Assembly (NCBI RefSeq): GCF_014639795.1
Contig: NZ_BMGC01000001.1
Span: 139,382-203,381 of the forward strand
DNA: 64,000 bases
Direction of reading: 5' to 3'
DNA from: Gordonia jinhuaensis
Lineage (GTDB): Bacteria > Actinomycetota > Actinomycetes > Mycobacteriales > Mycobacteriaceae
A program made the position numbers and the translations under genes. The notes under the pieces are model-generated. The model was not told where the DNA came from. It saw only the letters and a program-made list of their open reading frames with translations, and ran no database searches. Each line of letters begins with the position of its first letter. Position 1 is the first letter of the stretch. Below, in pieces: positions 56,249 to 64,000 of the stretch.

Positions 56249-56364
56249 CACACGTCCTCCCCGCCTCACACCACTGTGTGAGGTCACCCGTCACCGTCAC
56301 GTTCCACGTCATGCGAACGAGTCGAGGGGAAGATGCGCGCCGGGAAGGAGCGGCAAACACGACT

Positions 56365-56380
56365 TCGAACATGCTTTCGT
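56365..56380. promoter_or_regulatory. LexA-like box upstream of imuA'
   Basis: TCGAACATGCTTTCGT matches TCGAAC-N4-GTTCGA at 10 of 12 conserved positions. It lies between imuA' (minus) and the LuxR-type gene (plus) and shares its first ten bases with the dnaE2 box. Confidence 0.75.
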
Positions 56381-56525
56381 ATGACGATAGGGATCGGGTC
56401 CGACAGAATCAACACCGAGGATCGCCACCACCGAGGATCACTCGCTATATCCTCGACAACGCCGTCGCCGGGACACAGGAACCCGACGGCCAGCTCTACC
56501 GAGGTCACCACCCTGCGAGGTCTCA

Positions 56526-59228
56526 GTGCCACGAGCATGGCCATTCGTCGGTCGAGATGTCGAACTCGACCGGATCGTCCATACGGTGCTGCGCACCCGA
56601 CGACCGGTCGCGCCGAGCAACCCGGAACCCACCGGCATCCCCACCACCACCGGCGGGGTCCTCCTCAGCGGCGAGTCGGGACTCGGCAAGACCCGGCTGG
56701 CCACCGAACTCGTCCGTATCGCCGCCCATCGCGGATTCCGGACGCACTGGCTGACCGCGACCGATGCCATCCGTGACGTACCGCTGGCGGTATTCGCCCG
56801 CTTCACCCCCATCCAGTCCACCCCCGCCCGATTCGTGACCACCCCCGCTGATCCGCTCCAGCGGATCACCTCGCTGATCGATGCCGTCACCGCCGATGCC
56901 TGCCGGCGTCGCATGGTCATCGGGATCGACGACGTGCACCTGCTCGACGACCAGTCGGCCTTCGTGGCCGGTGAACTGATGACTCGCGGGATCGCCACGC
57001 TCGTGCTCACCGTCCGGACCGGGGAAGTCCTGCCCGGACCGCTCGATGCCCTGTGGCGCCAGGGCGCACTGCAGCGCTGTGAACTCACCCCGGTCGGACC
57101 GCCCGAGGTGCGCACGATCCTCGAGGAGGCGGTCGGGGGCCCGGTGGACTCCTACACCGTCCAGCGGTTCTCCGCGATGTCGGGCGGGAACCACCTGCTG
57201 CTGCGCCAACTCGTCGAGGGCGAACTGACCTCGGGCAGGCTGGCTCCGGTCACCGGGGTGTGGACATGGACCGGACATCTCACGGTCTCGCCGACCATCC
57301 GCGACGTGATGCGCAGCCGGCTGGAGAAGGTGGACGACAGTGTCGCCGAACTCATCGACCTGCTCGCCCTCGCCGAACCCCTGCCACAGCAGCTGCTTGT
57401 CGATCTCGGCTACCGCACACAACTCGAACACGCCGAGGACCACGGCATCGTGGTCGTGCGCACCGACGGCGACCGGGAGCTCGTCGGGTTCGCGCACCCG
57501 CTGATCGGCGAGATACGCAAGTCAGGGATCGCGACGTTGCGTGCCCGACGTCTGCACCGCATCGCGGGAACGGCGCTGCTCGATGCCACCGACGAATCCG
57601 ATTTCGTCCGCGCGGTGGTCCACCTGCTGCAGTCCGACATAACGCCCTCGGTCGCCGAGATCTTCGACGCGGTACGTACCGCCACCCAGATCGGCGCCCC
57701 CGACGTGGCACACCGCATCGCCATGGCCGGTATCGCACATCCCGAGATCGGCGACAGGTTGCTCGAGATGGTCACCACGCTGACCGCGCTCGGCTACGGC
57801 GACGAGGTGGCCGCCGTCATCGCCGACACCGACGACGACATCGTCAAATCCACCCCGATGTGGGACATCCTGCGAGCGGCGAACCTGACCTGGAACCTCG
57901 GTGAGGCCGTCGAGTCGCTCCGCGTGCTCGATGCCATCGACCTGTCCGCCACCACCGCAGACCAGCGTCTGCATCGTCACGCACTCGCGGCGATCCGCGC
58001 CGGGACACTGAGCGTGCTCACCCGCCCGCAGAGCGCGCTGGAGAGTCTGGCCCGGGTCCGGTTCGACGAGCTGCCCGACTATCACGCACTGATCGCCTCG
58101 GCGGCACAGGTGAGTGCGTACGGAAGTCTCGGCGATCATGCGGCGGCCGGCCGTGCGGCCGCTTCGGGGTTTGCGATCCTCGCCCGCGCATGGCAGACCG
58201 CACATCTGCGACCGTGGTTCACCGCTGTCTGGGCACGAGCGGCCCGCCTCGCCGGGGACATCGACACATGTATCACCGATGCCACAGCGCTGCAAGAGAT
58301 CTCACGTGGACACACCATGCCGTCCACACTCGGCGCGGACTTCCAGATGGGGCATGCTCTCCTCGCCGGCGGACAGCCGGAGGCCGCGATCGGTGCTCTC
58401 ACCGATGTGCTGGCCGCATTGTCCCGGTATCAGGGGATCACCACGGGCATCCGCCCTGCCGTACTCATCTGGCTGACCGAGGCGTACGCGCTTGCCGGAC
58501 AACCCGTTCGGGCACGCGTGACCCTCACCGAACTCGAACGGGTGATGCCGCCGGACTTCGCCTTCATGTCCAGTGGTCAGGCACTCGCGACGGCGTGGAC
58601 TCTGGCCGCGGAAGGGCAGCTCTCGGCAGCGTCGAGGATCGCATCCGATGCAGCCGAACTCGCTCGCGCACATGGACTCCCATCCCATGAGGTGAACGCG
58701 CTACAGGTGCTCGTCCAATTCGGCGACCCCCGCCCGCGCGAGAGGCTGAACGAACTGGCCTCGACCGTCGGGGGACCGCGCGTCGTGGCCGCGGCATGTC
58801 ACGCAGAAGCACTTGCCTCCGGTGACGGCAACCGACTGCTCGTCGCCGCGCAACGGTATTCCGACATGGGAGACCGGATCGCCGCCGCCGACGCACTGGC
58901 AGCGGCGGTCGCGGCATTCCACCGCGCCGAACTGCACGGCAGCGAGATGTCGACGCGCGAGCGGCTCGCACATCTGCTCGCCGACTGCGGTCCGATCGAC
59001 ACGCCCGCGATCCGCGCGACCGACATCGGCGTGGAGTTCACCCGCAGACAGCACGAGATCATCGAACTGATCGGGCAGGGTCTGACCAACAAGGAGATCG
59101 CCCAGCAGCTGTCACTGTCGGTGCGATCGGTGGAAGGGCATATCTACCGGGCCACCCAGCGCGCCGCCGTGACCAGCCGCGAGGAACTCGCCACGCTGAT
59201 CCGGCGTCCCGGCGCAGACCGCTCCTGA
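56526..59228 (+). CDS. Large LuxR-type regulator with AAA ATPase (LAL family)
   Basis: 900 residues. N-terminal STAND-type ATPase: Walker A LLSGESGLGKTRLATELV (~45-60), Walker B RMVIGIDDVHLLDDQ (~140). A long middle region of helical repeats follows (TPR-like, ~330-800). The C-terminal LuxR HTH is FTRRQHEIIELIGQGLTNKEIAQQL then SLSVRSVEGHIYRATQRA. Such regulators bind small inducers in the sensor region and activate transcription. The inducer and targets are unknown. GTG 56526 has GAGG upstream. It is divergent from imuA', 277 bp apart. Confidence 0.88.
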   Translation: MPRAWPFVGRDVELDRIVHTVLRTRRPVAPSNPEPTGIPTTTGGVLLSGESGLGKTRLATELVRIAAHRGFRTHWLTATDAIRDVPLAVFARFTPIQSTPARFVTTPADPLQRITSLIDAVTADACRRRMVIGIDDVHLLDDQSAFVAGELMTRGIATLVLTVRTGEVLPGPLDALWRQGALQRCELTPVGPPEVRTILEEAVGGPVDSYTVQRFSAMSGGNHLLLRQLVEGELTSGRLAPVTGVWTWTGHLTVSPTIRDVMRSRLEKVDDSVAELIDLLALAEPLPQQLLVDLGYRTQLEHAEDHGIVVVRTDGDRELVGFAHPLIGEIRKSGIATLRARRLHRIAGTALLDATDESDFVRAVVHLLQSDITPSVAEIFDAVRTATQIGAPDVAHRIAMAGIAHPEIGDRLLEMVTTLTALGYGDEVAAVIADTDDDIVKSTPMWDILRAANLTWNLGEAVESLRVLDAIDLSATTADQRLHRHALAAIRAGTLSVLTRPQSALESLARVRFDELPDYHALIASAAQVSAYGSLGDHAAAGRAAASGFAILARAWQTAHLRPWFTAVWARAARLAGDIDTCITDATALQEISRGHTMPSTLGADFQMGHALLAGGQPEAAIGALTDVLAALSRYQGITTGIRPAVLIWLTEAYALAGQPVRARVTLTELERVMPPDFAFMSSGQALATAWTLAAEGQLSAASRIASDAAELARAHGLPSHEVNALQVLVQFGDPRPRERLNELASTVGGPRVVAAACHAEALASGDGNRLLVAAQRYSDMGDRIAAADALAAAVAAFHRAELHGSEMSTRERLAHLLADCGPIDTPAIRATDIGVEFTRRQHEIIELIGQGLTNKEIAQQLSLSVRSVEGHIYRATQRAAVTSREELATLIRRPGADRS

Positions 59229-59295
59229 CGAACCGCCGGGCGAGCAGCGACCTCCCGGGCACGATCTCCCGGGCACCGATCGCCCGGGCGGGCGG

Positions 59296-60012
59296 TCACC
59301 CCCCGAATCGCCACGCCAGCGCCGAGGCGAGCGCGCCCGAGGCGTTGAGCGACCAATGCACCATGATCGGGGCCAGCACGCTGTCGGACCGCAGCCGCAG
59401 CCAGCAGAACACGAGTCCGGCGAATGCCGTTGCGATCACGGCACCGACGATGCCGATCATCTGGGCGAACACACCCGAACCCAGTGCACCGCTGAGACCG
59501 GAATTGCCCGCGGTCAGCCCCAGCGACGACACCACATGCCACATACCGAACAGCAGCGAGTCGACGATGACGACCCCGCGCACGCTCAACACCCGGCGCA
59601 GCGCCGCGAACAACACTCCCCGGAAGATCAATTCTTCGGGGATCGCGGTCTGCAGCGGGATGATCACGAAGGCCGACAGCAGTGCCGACGAGACGTCCTT
59701 GTACCGGTCGTTGAGCATGAACGACCGAGTCCAGGGCACGATCGCGACGATCACCACCACGACCAGGATCAGCAGTGCGATCGCCGCACCCAGGCGCAGG
59801 CCCGATCCCATCTGCGAGCGCGATAACCCCAACTCCGCCATCGTCATGCCGCTGACCCAGCAGATCACCACGAGTGCGACCGCGGCGATCGGGACCACGA
59901 GATCGTGTACGACCGAATGAATCCAGTGGTTGCCCACATTCACCGCGACGAGTACTGCGATCACCGCCGCCACGGTGAGCCAGCCGCGGACTGCACTCTG
60001 TGGACGCCCCAT
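59296..60012 (-). CDS. CPBP-family intramembrane metalloprotease
   Basis: 238 residues, about eight hydrophobic segments. The motif 1 PEELIFRGVLFAAL (EExxxR) and motif 2 FGMWHVVSS plus MVHWSLNAS identify the CPBP/CAAX-protease-like (Abi) family. Members cleave or modify membrane-associated peptides; some give bacteriocin immunity. The substrate is unknown. It converges on the LuxR-type gene (67 bp between the stops) and is divergent from the Ser/Thr kinase (about 100 bp between starts). Confidence 0.88.
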   Translation of the reverse strand: MGRPQSAVRGWLTVAAVIAVLVAVNVGNHWIHSVVHDLVVPIAAVALVVICWVSGMTMAELGLSRSQMGSGLRLGAAIALLILVVVVIVAIVPWTRSFMLNDRYKDVSSALLSAFVIIPLQTAIPEELIFRGVLFAALRRVLSVRGVVIVDSLLFGMWHVVSSLGLTAGNSGLSGALGSGVFAQMIGIVGAVIATAFAGLVFCWLRLRSDSVLAPIMVHWSLNASGALASALAWRFGG

Positions 60013-60113
60013 TCTGACGAGACTAGGACCTGCGACCGCCGATCACCGCGCGACCCGGCGACGATCGTCGTCGCCGTACCCGTTCCGGCGTTCCGGGCAT
60101 TATGGTCATACCC

Positions 60114-61460
60114 GTGAACGCCCCACTGCAGCGCCGCCCCACGCCCGGGCCCGACCATCTGGTCGCCGGGCGCTACCGGCTACGCAGACGGATCGGCGGC
60201 GGCGGTATGGGCGCGGTGTGGCTGGCACACGACCAGCTCCTCGATCGTGATGTGGCGGTCAAGCAGGTGCTGTCCACCGAGGGACTCACCCCCGCCACCG
60301 CCGCGGAACTCCGCGACCGCGCACTGCATGAGGGTCGACTCGCCGCACGACTGGCACACCGCAACGCCGTCGCCATGCACGACGTGGCACTCGAACGCGG
60401 TGAGCCGTGGCTGGTGATGGAGTACGTGCCCTCTCGCAGCGTCGCCGCAGTGCTGCACCTGGTCGGATCGCTGCCTGTGGCGCAGGCCGCGCAGATCGGT
60501 GCGCAGATCGCGAACGCGATGGTCGAGGCGCACCGAGCCGGGATCCTGCACCGCGACATCAAACCGGGCAACATCCTCATCGCCTCGGGCGCCGAAGCCG
60601 GACTGGTCAAGATCACCGACTTCGGTATCGCACGGGCCACAGACGATGTGTCTCTCACCGACTCGGAGGTGATCACCGGGACCCCCGCCTTCTTCGCCCC
60701 GGAGGTCGCCCGCGGCGACGCACCGACCGAGGCCTCGGATGTGTACTCGCTGGGCGCCACGGTGTACACGATGGCCGAGGGCCGGCCCCCGTTCGGCATC
60801 GACGAGGATTCGATGGTGTTGCTGCATCGGGTGGCCCGCGGTGTCATCACACCCCCCACGCGGTCGGGCGATCTGCGCGACGGTTTGCTGGCGATGCTCG
60901 AACCGAGCCCGGCGCGGCGTCCGACCATGGCGCAGGCGCGCGACATGCTCGTGGCAGCGGCGGCCGGGCCCAACGGGTCGGCCGCCCGTGTGCTCACCGA
61001 ACGCATTCGTACCCTCGACGGCACGATTCCCAGCTGGGCGCGCTACGGCATGCATCCCGATCCGGCCACCCACGACCGGATCAACAGCGCGTCATATCGC
61101 CGCGTCGGCACGACATCCACCGGTCCCTCGAGTGGTCCCGGCTCGTCCACAGCCGCCGGCTCGTCGACCGGCCACCGATCTGGCGGTGGTGAGAATCCGC
61201 CATCGGCGACGGGCTCATCGCAGCCCAGAGACTCCTCCCCGCACCGCCGCCACGATTCGCCGCCCGGTGGTCCACGCGCCGACCGATCACGGTTGTCGGC
61301 CACGGTGCCGGATGTGGTGCCGATGCCCGAGCCCTACATCCCACCCAGGCCAGACGATGTCGCGCCGCGCGGCATCTCCCCCACCACGGCGACGATCGGG
61401 ATCGGCGCGGTGCTCGTACTCCTCCTCGTCCTCGCCGTGATCCTGGCGCTGACGCTCTGA
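60114..61460 (+). CDS. Membrane-anchored Ser/Thr protein kinase
   Basis: 448 residues from GTG 60114 (an ATG at 60102 is in frame). The Hanks-type catalytic domain has all key residues: RRRIGGGGMGAVWLA, Lys in VAVKQVL, HRDIKPGNILI, DFGIARATDD, and an activation loop with candidate Thr/Ser (SLTDSEVITGTPAFFAPE). A long Ser/Pro/Gly linker follows and a single C-terminal helix (TIGIGAVLVLLLVLAVILAL) with no extracellular sensor. GTG 60114 has TATGGT (60101-60106) 7 bp upstream, so a leaderless transcript is plausible. It converges on the response regulator gene. Confidence 0.88.
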   Translation: MNAPLQRRPTPGPDHLVAGRYRLRRRIGGGGMGAVWLAHDQLLDRDVAVKQVLSTEGLTPATAAELRDRALHEGRLAARLAHRNAVAMHDVALERGEPWLVMEYVPSRSVAAVLHLVGSLPVAQAAQIGAQIANAMVEAHRAGILHRDIKPGNILIASGAEAGLVKITDFGIARATDDVSLTDSEVITGTPAFFAPEVARGDAPTEASDVYSLGATVYTMAEGRPPFGIDEDSMVLLHRVARGVITPPTRSGDLRDGLLAMLEPSPARRPTMAQARDMLVAAAAGPNGSAARVLTERIRTLDGTIPSWARYGMHPDPATHDRINSASYRRVGTTSTGPSSGPGSSTAAGSSTGHRSGGGENPPSATGSSQPRDSSPHRRHDSPPGGPRADRSRLSATVPDVVPMPEPYIPPRPDDVAPRGISPTTATIGIGAVLVLLLVLAVILALTL

Positions 61461-61475
61461 GACCGAACACCCCCG

Positions 61476-61490
61476 CCGGATGCGATCCGG
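61476..61490. terminator. Short hairpin between kinase and response regulator
   Basis: CCGGAT (61476-61481) and ATCCGG (61485-61490) with a 3-nt loop fill the 30-bp gap between convergent stops. A modest bidirectional terminator candidate. Confidence 0.4.
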
Positions 61491-62261
61491 TCAGTCGATG
61501 TGCCGGGTTGCGGCCCACCTGGTGAGCGCATTCCGGTTGGACTGCTGCGTCTTCCGCAGAATGTTGGAGGCATGTGTCTCGACGGTCTTGATCGAGATGA
61601 ACAGGTCCTCGGCGATCTCCCGATAGGTGTATCCGCGTGCCAGCAGGCGCAGTACCTCCATCTCACGCCGGGTCAGGGAGTCGAGTTCGGGGTCCAGTGC
61701 GGTCTCGGGCACCGGCGAGCGACCGGTGAACGAGTCGAGTACGAAACCCGCCAGCCGCGGACTGAACACCGCATCACCTTCTGCCACACGCGAGATCGCG
61801 TCGGCGAGTTCGGGTCCGCGGATCGTCTTCGTGACATATCCGCGGGCGCCGGCGCGGATGGTCGCGATGACGTCTTCGGCGGCGTCGGACACACTGAGCG
61901 CGAGGAACACCGGGGCCGACCGTCCGCGTGCCTGCGCATCCGAGATGTCCCGGCGAGCCGGTCGGGCCGACCCCAGCCGCTCGGTCACGCCCCGCAGCAC
62001 CGCGACACCACCACCCGCGGGCATGTGCACGTCGAGCAGCACCACATCCGGTGTCGCCGAAACGATTCCGGCCACGGCCTCGGCCACACCACCAGCCTCC
62101 CCGACCACCCGGATACGGGGGTCGGCGGCCAGTTCGCTGCGCACGCCGGATCGGAACACCGCGTGGTCGTCGACGATGAACACGGTCGTCTCAGTGGCCT
62201 CGATCCCGTGGACATCCTCGGTGTGATCGCCGGTCGGTTCGGCGTGAGGTGTGTGGCTCAT
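61491..62261 (-). CDS. NarL/FixJ-type response regulator
   Basis: 256 residues. Receiver domain: acidic pocket VFIVDDHAVFRSG, phosphoacceptor Asp in VVLLDVHMPAGGG, Lys in YVTKTIRGPEL. C-terminal LuxR HTH: LTRREMEVLRLLARGYTYRE then SIKTVETHASNILRKTQQ. An insertion of about 25 residues (GSARPARRDISDAQARG) occurs in the receiver, after beta 3. It overlaps the upstream kinase gene by 4 bp (ATGA), forming a two-component pair resembling the envelope-stress EsrSR system of Corynebacterium. Confidence 0.92.
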   Translation of the reverse strand: MSHTPHAEPTGDHTEDVHGIEATETTVFIVDDHAVFRSGVRSELAADPRIRVVGEAGGVAEAVAGIVSATPDVVLLDVHMPAGGGVAVLRGVTERLGSARPARRDISDAQARGRSAPVFLALSVSDAAEDVIATIRAGARGYVTKTIRGPELADAISRVAEGDAVFSPRLAGFVLDSFTGRSPVPETALDPELDSLTRREMEVLRLLARGYTYREIAEDLFISIKTVETHASNILRKTQQSNRNALTRWAATRHID

Positions 62262-63523
62262 CCACGGTCTCCTCTAGTGTCCCGGTTGCCCGACACCGGC
62301 TCTGCGGTGGCGGCTTTCTGGTCTGATCCGACCTGTTCGCCTGTCTCGGCCCGCGGCATCACCATCTCCACCTCGGTGCCCCGGCCCGGCGCCGACTTGA
62401 TGCGCACGCGGCCGCCGCGACGCTCGAGCCGTGACCGGATCGACTTGTCGATCCCCTGACGGTCGTCCTCCACCGCCCCCGGATCGAATCCGATCCCGCG
62501 ATCACGCACGAACACGGTCACCGTCTGCGCCTCCACCTCTGCGAACAGATCGACCGACCGTTGCCCGGAGTGCTTGGCCGCGTTGACAAGTGACTCGCGA
62601 ATGGCACCGAGCAGTGCCGGCCAGCGGGCGGCATCGGCGACGTCGTCACCGGTGCTGACGTCCCCGACGGTGACGACCTCGACCTCGATGCCATAGGTCT
62701 GTTCCACCTCGGCGGCCAACTGACGCAGTGCGGCCGCGAACGAGTCACCGCCGCCACTTCTGTCCCCGAACAACCACTCCCGGAGCTGTCGCTCCTGGGC
62801 TCGAGCCAGTCGCGCGACGTCCTCGGGACGGTCGGAGTGCTTCTGGATCAACGCCAGCGTCTGCAGTACCGAGTCGTGCAGATGCGCCGCGATCTCCTCG
62901 CGTTCCTCGTTGCGGATGCGAGCGGCGCGTTCGGCGTTGAGTGTCCGCCACATCCCGAGCCACAGCGGGAAGGTCAGCAGGACCACACCCGCCAGGGTCG
63001 CGGCGACGGCGACCAGGGTGAAGTCCAGCCCGCCCACTCGCCGGTTTCCGACAAAGACCACCACGACCAATCCGGCGATCACCGCGACCGTGCCACCGAC
63101 GATGCGGATCCAGGTCAGCAGCGTCCACGCGAATACGGATGTGCGTCGGCGACTTCCGCCGTACACGTCGAATTCCTGCCACACCAGCGACGCCCCGACG
63201 GCCACCACCACCAGCGGGATGAGATAGCGCGCCGCGCCGCCGGATGCGGCGAACGCGACGACCGACGCGGCGACCACGCCGAGGATCGCCAGACCGTAGG
63301 CCTGGCGACGTTCTACCGGTGTGGGCGGATCGACGTCGTCCCCGACGGGGCAGAAGAACCACAGCAGTGCGTATGCGGCGATCCCGGCCCCGGCCAGCGC
63401 CGCGAGGACGACGAACACCACCCGCACCCGCACCACGTCGATCCCGAGGTGATCGGCGACGCCGCCGGCGACCCCCGCGATGACTCGTCCGCCGTCACGG
63501 CGAACGATGCGGTCGGTGCTCAC
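62258..63523 (-). CDS. PspC-domain sensor histidine kinase
   Basis: 421 residues. An N-terminal PspC domain (IVRRDGGRVIAGVAGGVADH...) is followed by about five membrane helices. The HisKA_3 phosphoacceptor His is in EIAAHLHDSVLQTLALIQKH, the N-box in ESLVNAAKHSG, and the G-boxes in FVRDRGIGFDPG and RSRLERRGGRVRIKSAPGRG. PspC links it to phage-shock/envelope stress; a PspC-kinase pairing is known in the EsrS protein of C. glutamicum (recalled). GTG 63523 is the start. A palindromic GGTGA/TCACC site (63533-63547) precedes it. Confidence 0.9.
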   Translation of the reverse strand: MSTDRIVRRDGGRVIAGVAGGVADHLGIDVVRVRVVFVVLAALAGAGIAAYALLWFFCPVGDDVDPPTPVERRQAYGLAILGVVAASVVAFAASGGAARYLIPLVVVAVGASLVWQEFDVYGGSRRRTSVFAWTLLTWIRIVGGTVAVIAGLVVVVFVGNRRVGGLDFTLVAVAATLAGVVLLTFPLWLGMWRTLNAERAARIRNEEREEIAAHLHDSVLQTLALIQKHSDRPEDVARLARAQERQLREWLFGDRSGGGDSFAAALRQLAAEVEQTYGIEVEVVTVGDVSTGDDVADAARWPALLGAIRESLVNAAKHSGQRSVDLFAEVEAQTVTVFVRDRGIGFDPGAVEDDRQGIDKSIRSRLERRGGRVRIKSAPGRGTEVEMVMPRAETGEQVGSDQKAATAEPVSGNRDTRGDRG

Positions 63524-63532
63524 AGCGTCGAT

Positions 63533-63547
63533 GGTGACATGTTCACC
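63533..63547. promoter_or_regulatory. Inverted repeat GGTGA-N5-TCACC before the kinase gene
   Basis: GGTGACATGTTCACC lies 10-24 bp upstream of the histidine kinase start. Its position suits an autoregulatory site for the response regulator. Short, so the evidence is limited. Confidence 0.35.
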
Positions 63548-63567
63548 CGGCCGGGGACATCAGGGAA

Positions 63568-63590
63568 TCCCCGGAGTTCCTTCCCGGGGA
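63568..63590 (-). terminator. Hairpin between the terminal hypothetical gene and the kinase
   Basis: TCCCCGG (63568-63574) and CCGGGGA (63584-63590) with a 9-nt loop lie 13 bp past the stop of the upstream minus-strand gene. Weak T content follows. Confidence 0.45.
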
Positions 63591-63602
63591 ACGGCGTCGC
63601 CG

Positions 63603-63965
63603 TCACGTTCGCTGCCCGTCCACCTCGATGAAGTCCTCCGGGACAGGGAACGGGATCTCGAAGGTCGGTGCAGACTCGCCGATCGCGTCGGTCACTGCCG
63701 TCGTCACCACCACCCGCGTGTCGTCGAGTTCGACGATCCGCACCCGCAGCGGACCCGACTCGGACTGCCACCAGAAGCGCGCGGTGAGAAAGCGCAGGCC
63801 CAGGTCGTCGAGTATGTCCTGCGCCTCATCCCACTCGGTCACCGTCGCCACCACCCGACCCAACCGGTCGATGACGACGAGGCGACCCGGCACCGATTCC
63901 ATGTCGATCCAGCCGACGAGTTCGCCGTCGGATCTGCGATGAGCTATCCAGTGTTCGGCAACCAT
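63603..63965 (-). CDS. Conserved hypothetical protein
   Basis: 120 residues from ATG 63965, complete within the window. A mostly beta protein, rich in acidic residues: WIAHRRSDGELVGWIDMESV, VATVTEWDEAQDILDDLGL, ARFWWQSESGPLRVRIVELD, ending in EIPFPVPEDFIEVDGQRT. No signal peptide, membrane helix or known motif. I do not recognise the family. It is 79 bp upstream of the PspC-kinase gene on the same strand, with a possible terminator between, so a functional link is not proven. Confidence 0.75.
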   Translation of the reverse strand: MVAEHWIAHRRSDGELVGWIDMESVPGRLVVIDRLGRVVATVTEWDEAQDILDDLGLRFLTARFWWQSESGPLRVRIVELDDTRVVVTTAVTDAIGESAPTFEIPFPVPEDFIEVDGQRT

Positions 63966-64000
63966 GTCACCGACCCTAGAGACAGACAGGGGTTCACCTC

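Overview
The window is about 64 kb of a high-GC actinobacterial chromosome. The best guess is a mycolic-acid-producing member of the Mycobacteriales, probably Gordonia or a close relative. The support is: IdeR/DtxR-like boxes, Mycobacterium-type LexA boxes upstream of dnaE2 and imuA', a SAM-IV riboswitch, an MfpA-type pentapeptide protein, ESX/type VII secretion genes, and a backbone whose gene order recalls (from memory, not searched) the Mycobacterium tuberculosis segment Rv3311 to Rv3395c. No rRNA, tRNA, CRISPR, prophage or insertion sequence was found.

Layout. 1-4.4 kb: the 3' end of an acidic conserved protein, then an orphan type VII secretion module (large Gly/Ala-rich substrate, DUF3558-like lipoprotein, divergent EspG chaperone). 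4.4-10.9 kb: nucleoside salvage operon cdd-deoA-add, divergent from succinate dehydrogenase sdhCDAB, with an iron-box-like site between them. 11-17.3 kb: accessory genes (LysR regulator, DUF1275 membrane protein, crotonase, GH27 alpha-galactosidase lipoprotein, CGNR regulator with divergent CynX-type transporter). 17.3-24.3 kb: CitE-like lyase, universal stress protein and an amine-catabolism island (FAD oxidase, aminobutyraldehyde-type dehydrogenase, Lrp regulator, class III aminotransferase). 24.4-33.3 kb: SLC13-type permease with a probable 3' frameshift, YihY, trpS, exonuclease III, bfd-bfr iron storage, an MFS exporter, icd. 33.5-38.3 kb: MarR plus DHA2 drug exporter, then the methionine operon metY-metX behind a SAM-IV riboswitch. 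38.3-43.3 kb: membrane-anchored Hsp70-like protein, DUF3017, folD, mfpA, trmL, DUF167. 43.3-56.3 kb: the SOS mutasome genes dnaE2 and imuA'-imuB, separated by accessory genes (LtrA, GlsB/YeaQ-type, D-threonine-aldolase-like, DUF998, a serpin lipoprotein, a Baeyer-Villiger-type monooxygenase). 56.5-64 kb: a giant LuxR-type ATPase regulator, CPBP protease, Ser/Thr kinase, and a PspC-domain histidine kinase with its response regulator.

How the genes work together. Central carbon and respiration (sdh, icd), iron handling (bfd/bfr) and sulfur assimilation (metY/metX) are backbone functions with recognisable cis-regulation (IdeR-like boxes, riboswitch). The DNA-damage response is represented by three mutasome genes under two LexA-like boxes. 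The right end is a signalling and envelope-stress neighbourhood. The items judged most worth a second look are the bacterial serpin with an inhibitory-type hinge, the anchored Hsp70-like protein lacking a substrate domain, the orphan T7SS module, the homopolymer frameshift in the SLC13 permease, and the perfect CRP/GlxR-type palindrome before the monooxygenase gene. I did not find a clearly unprecedented multi-gene system.
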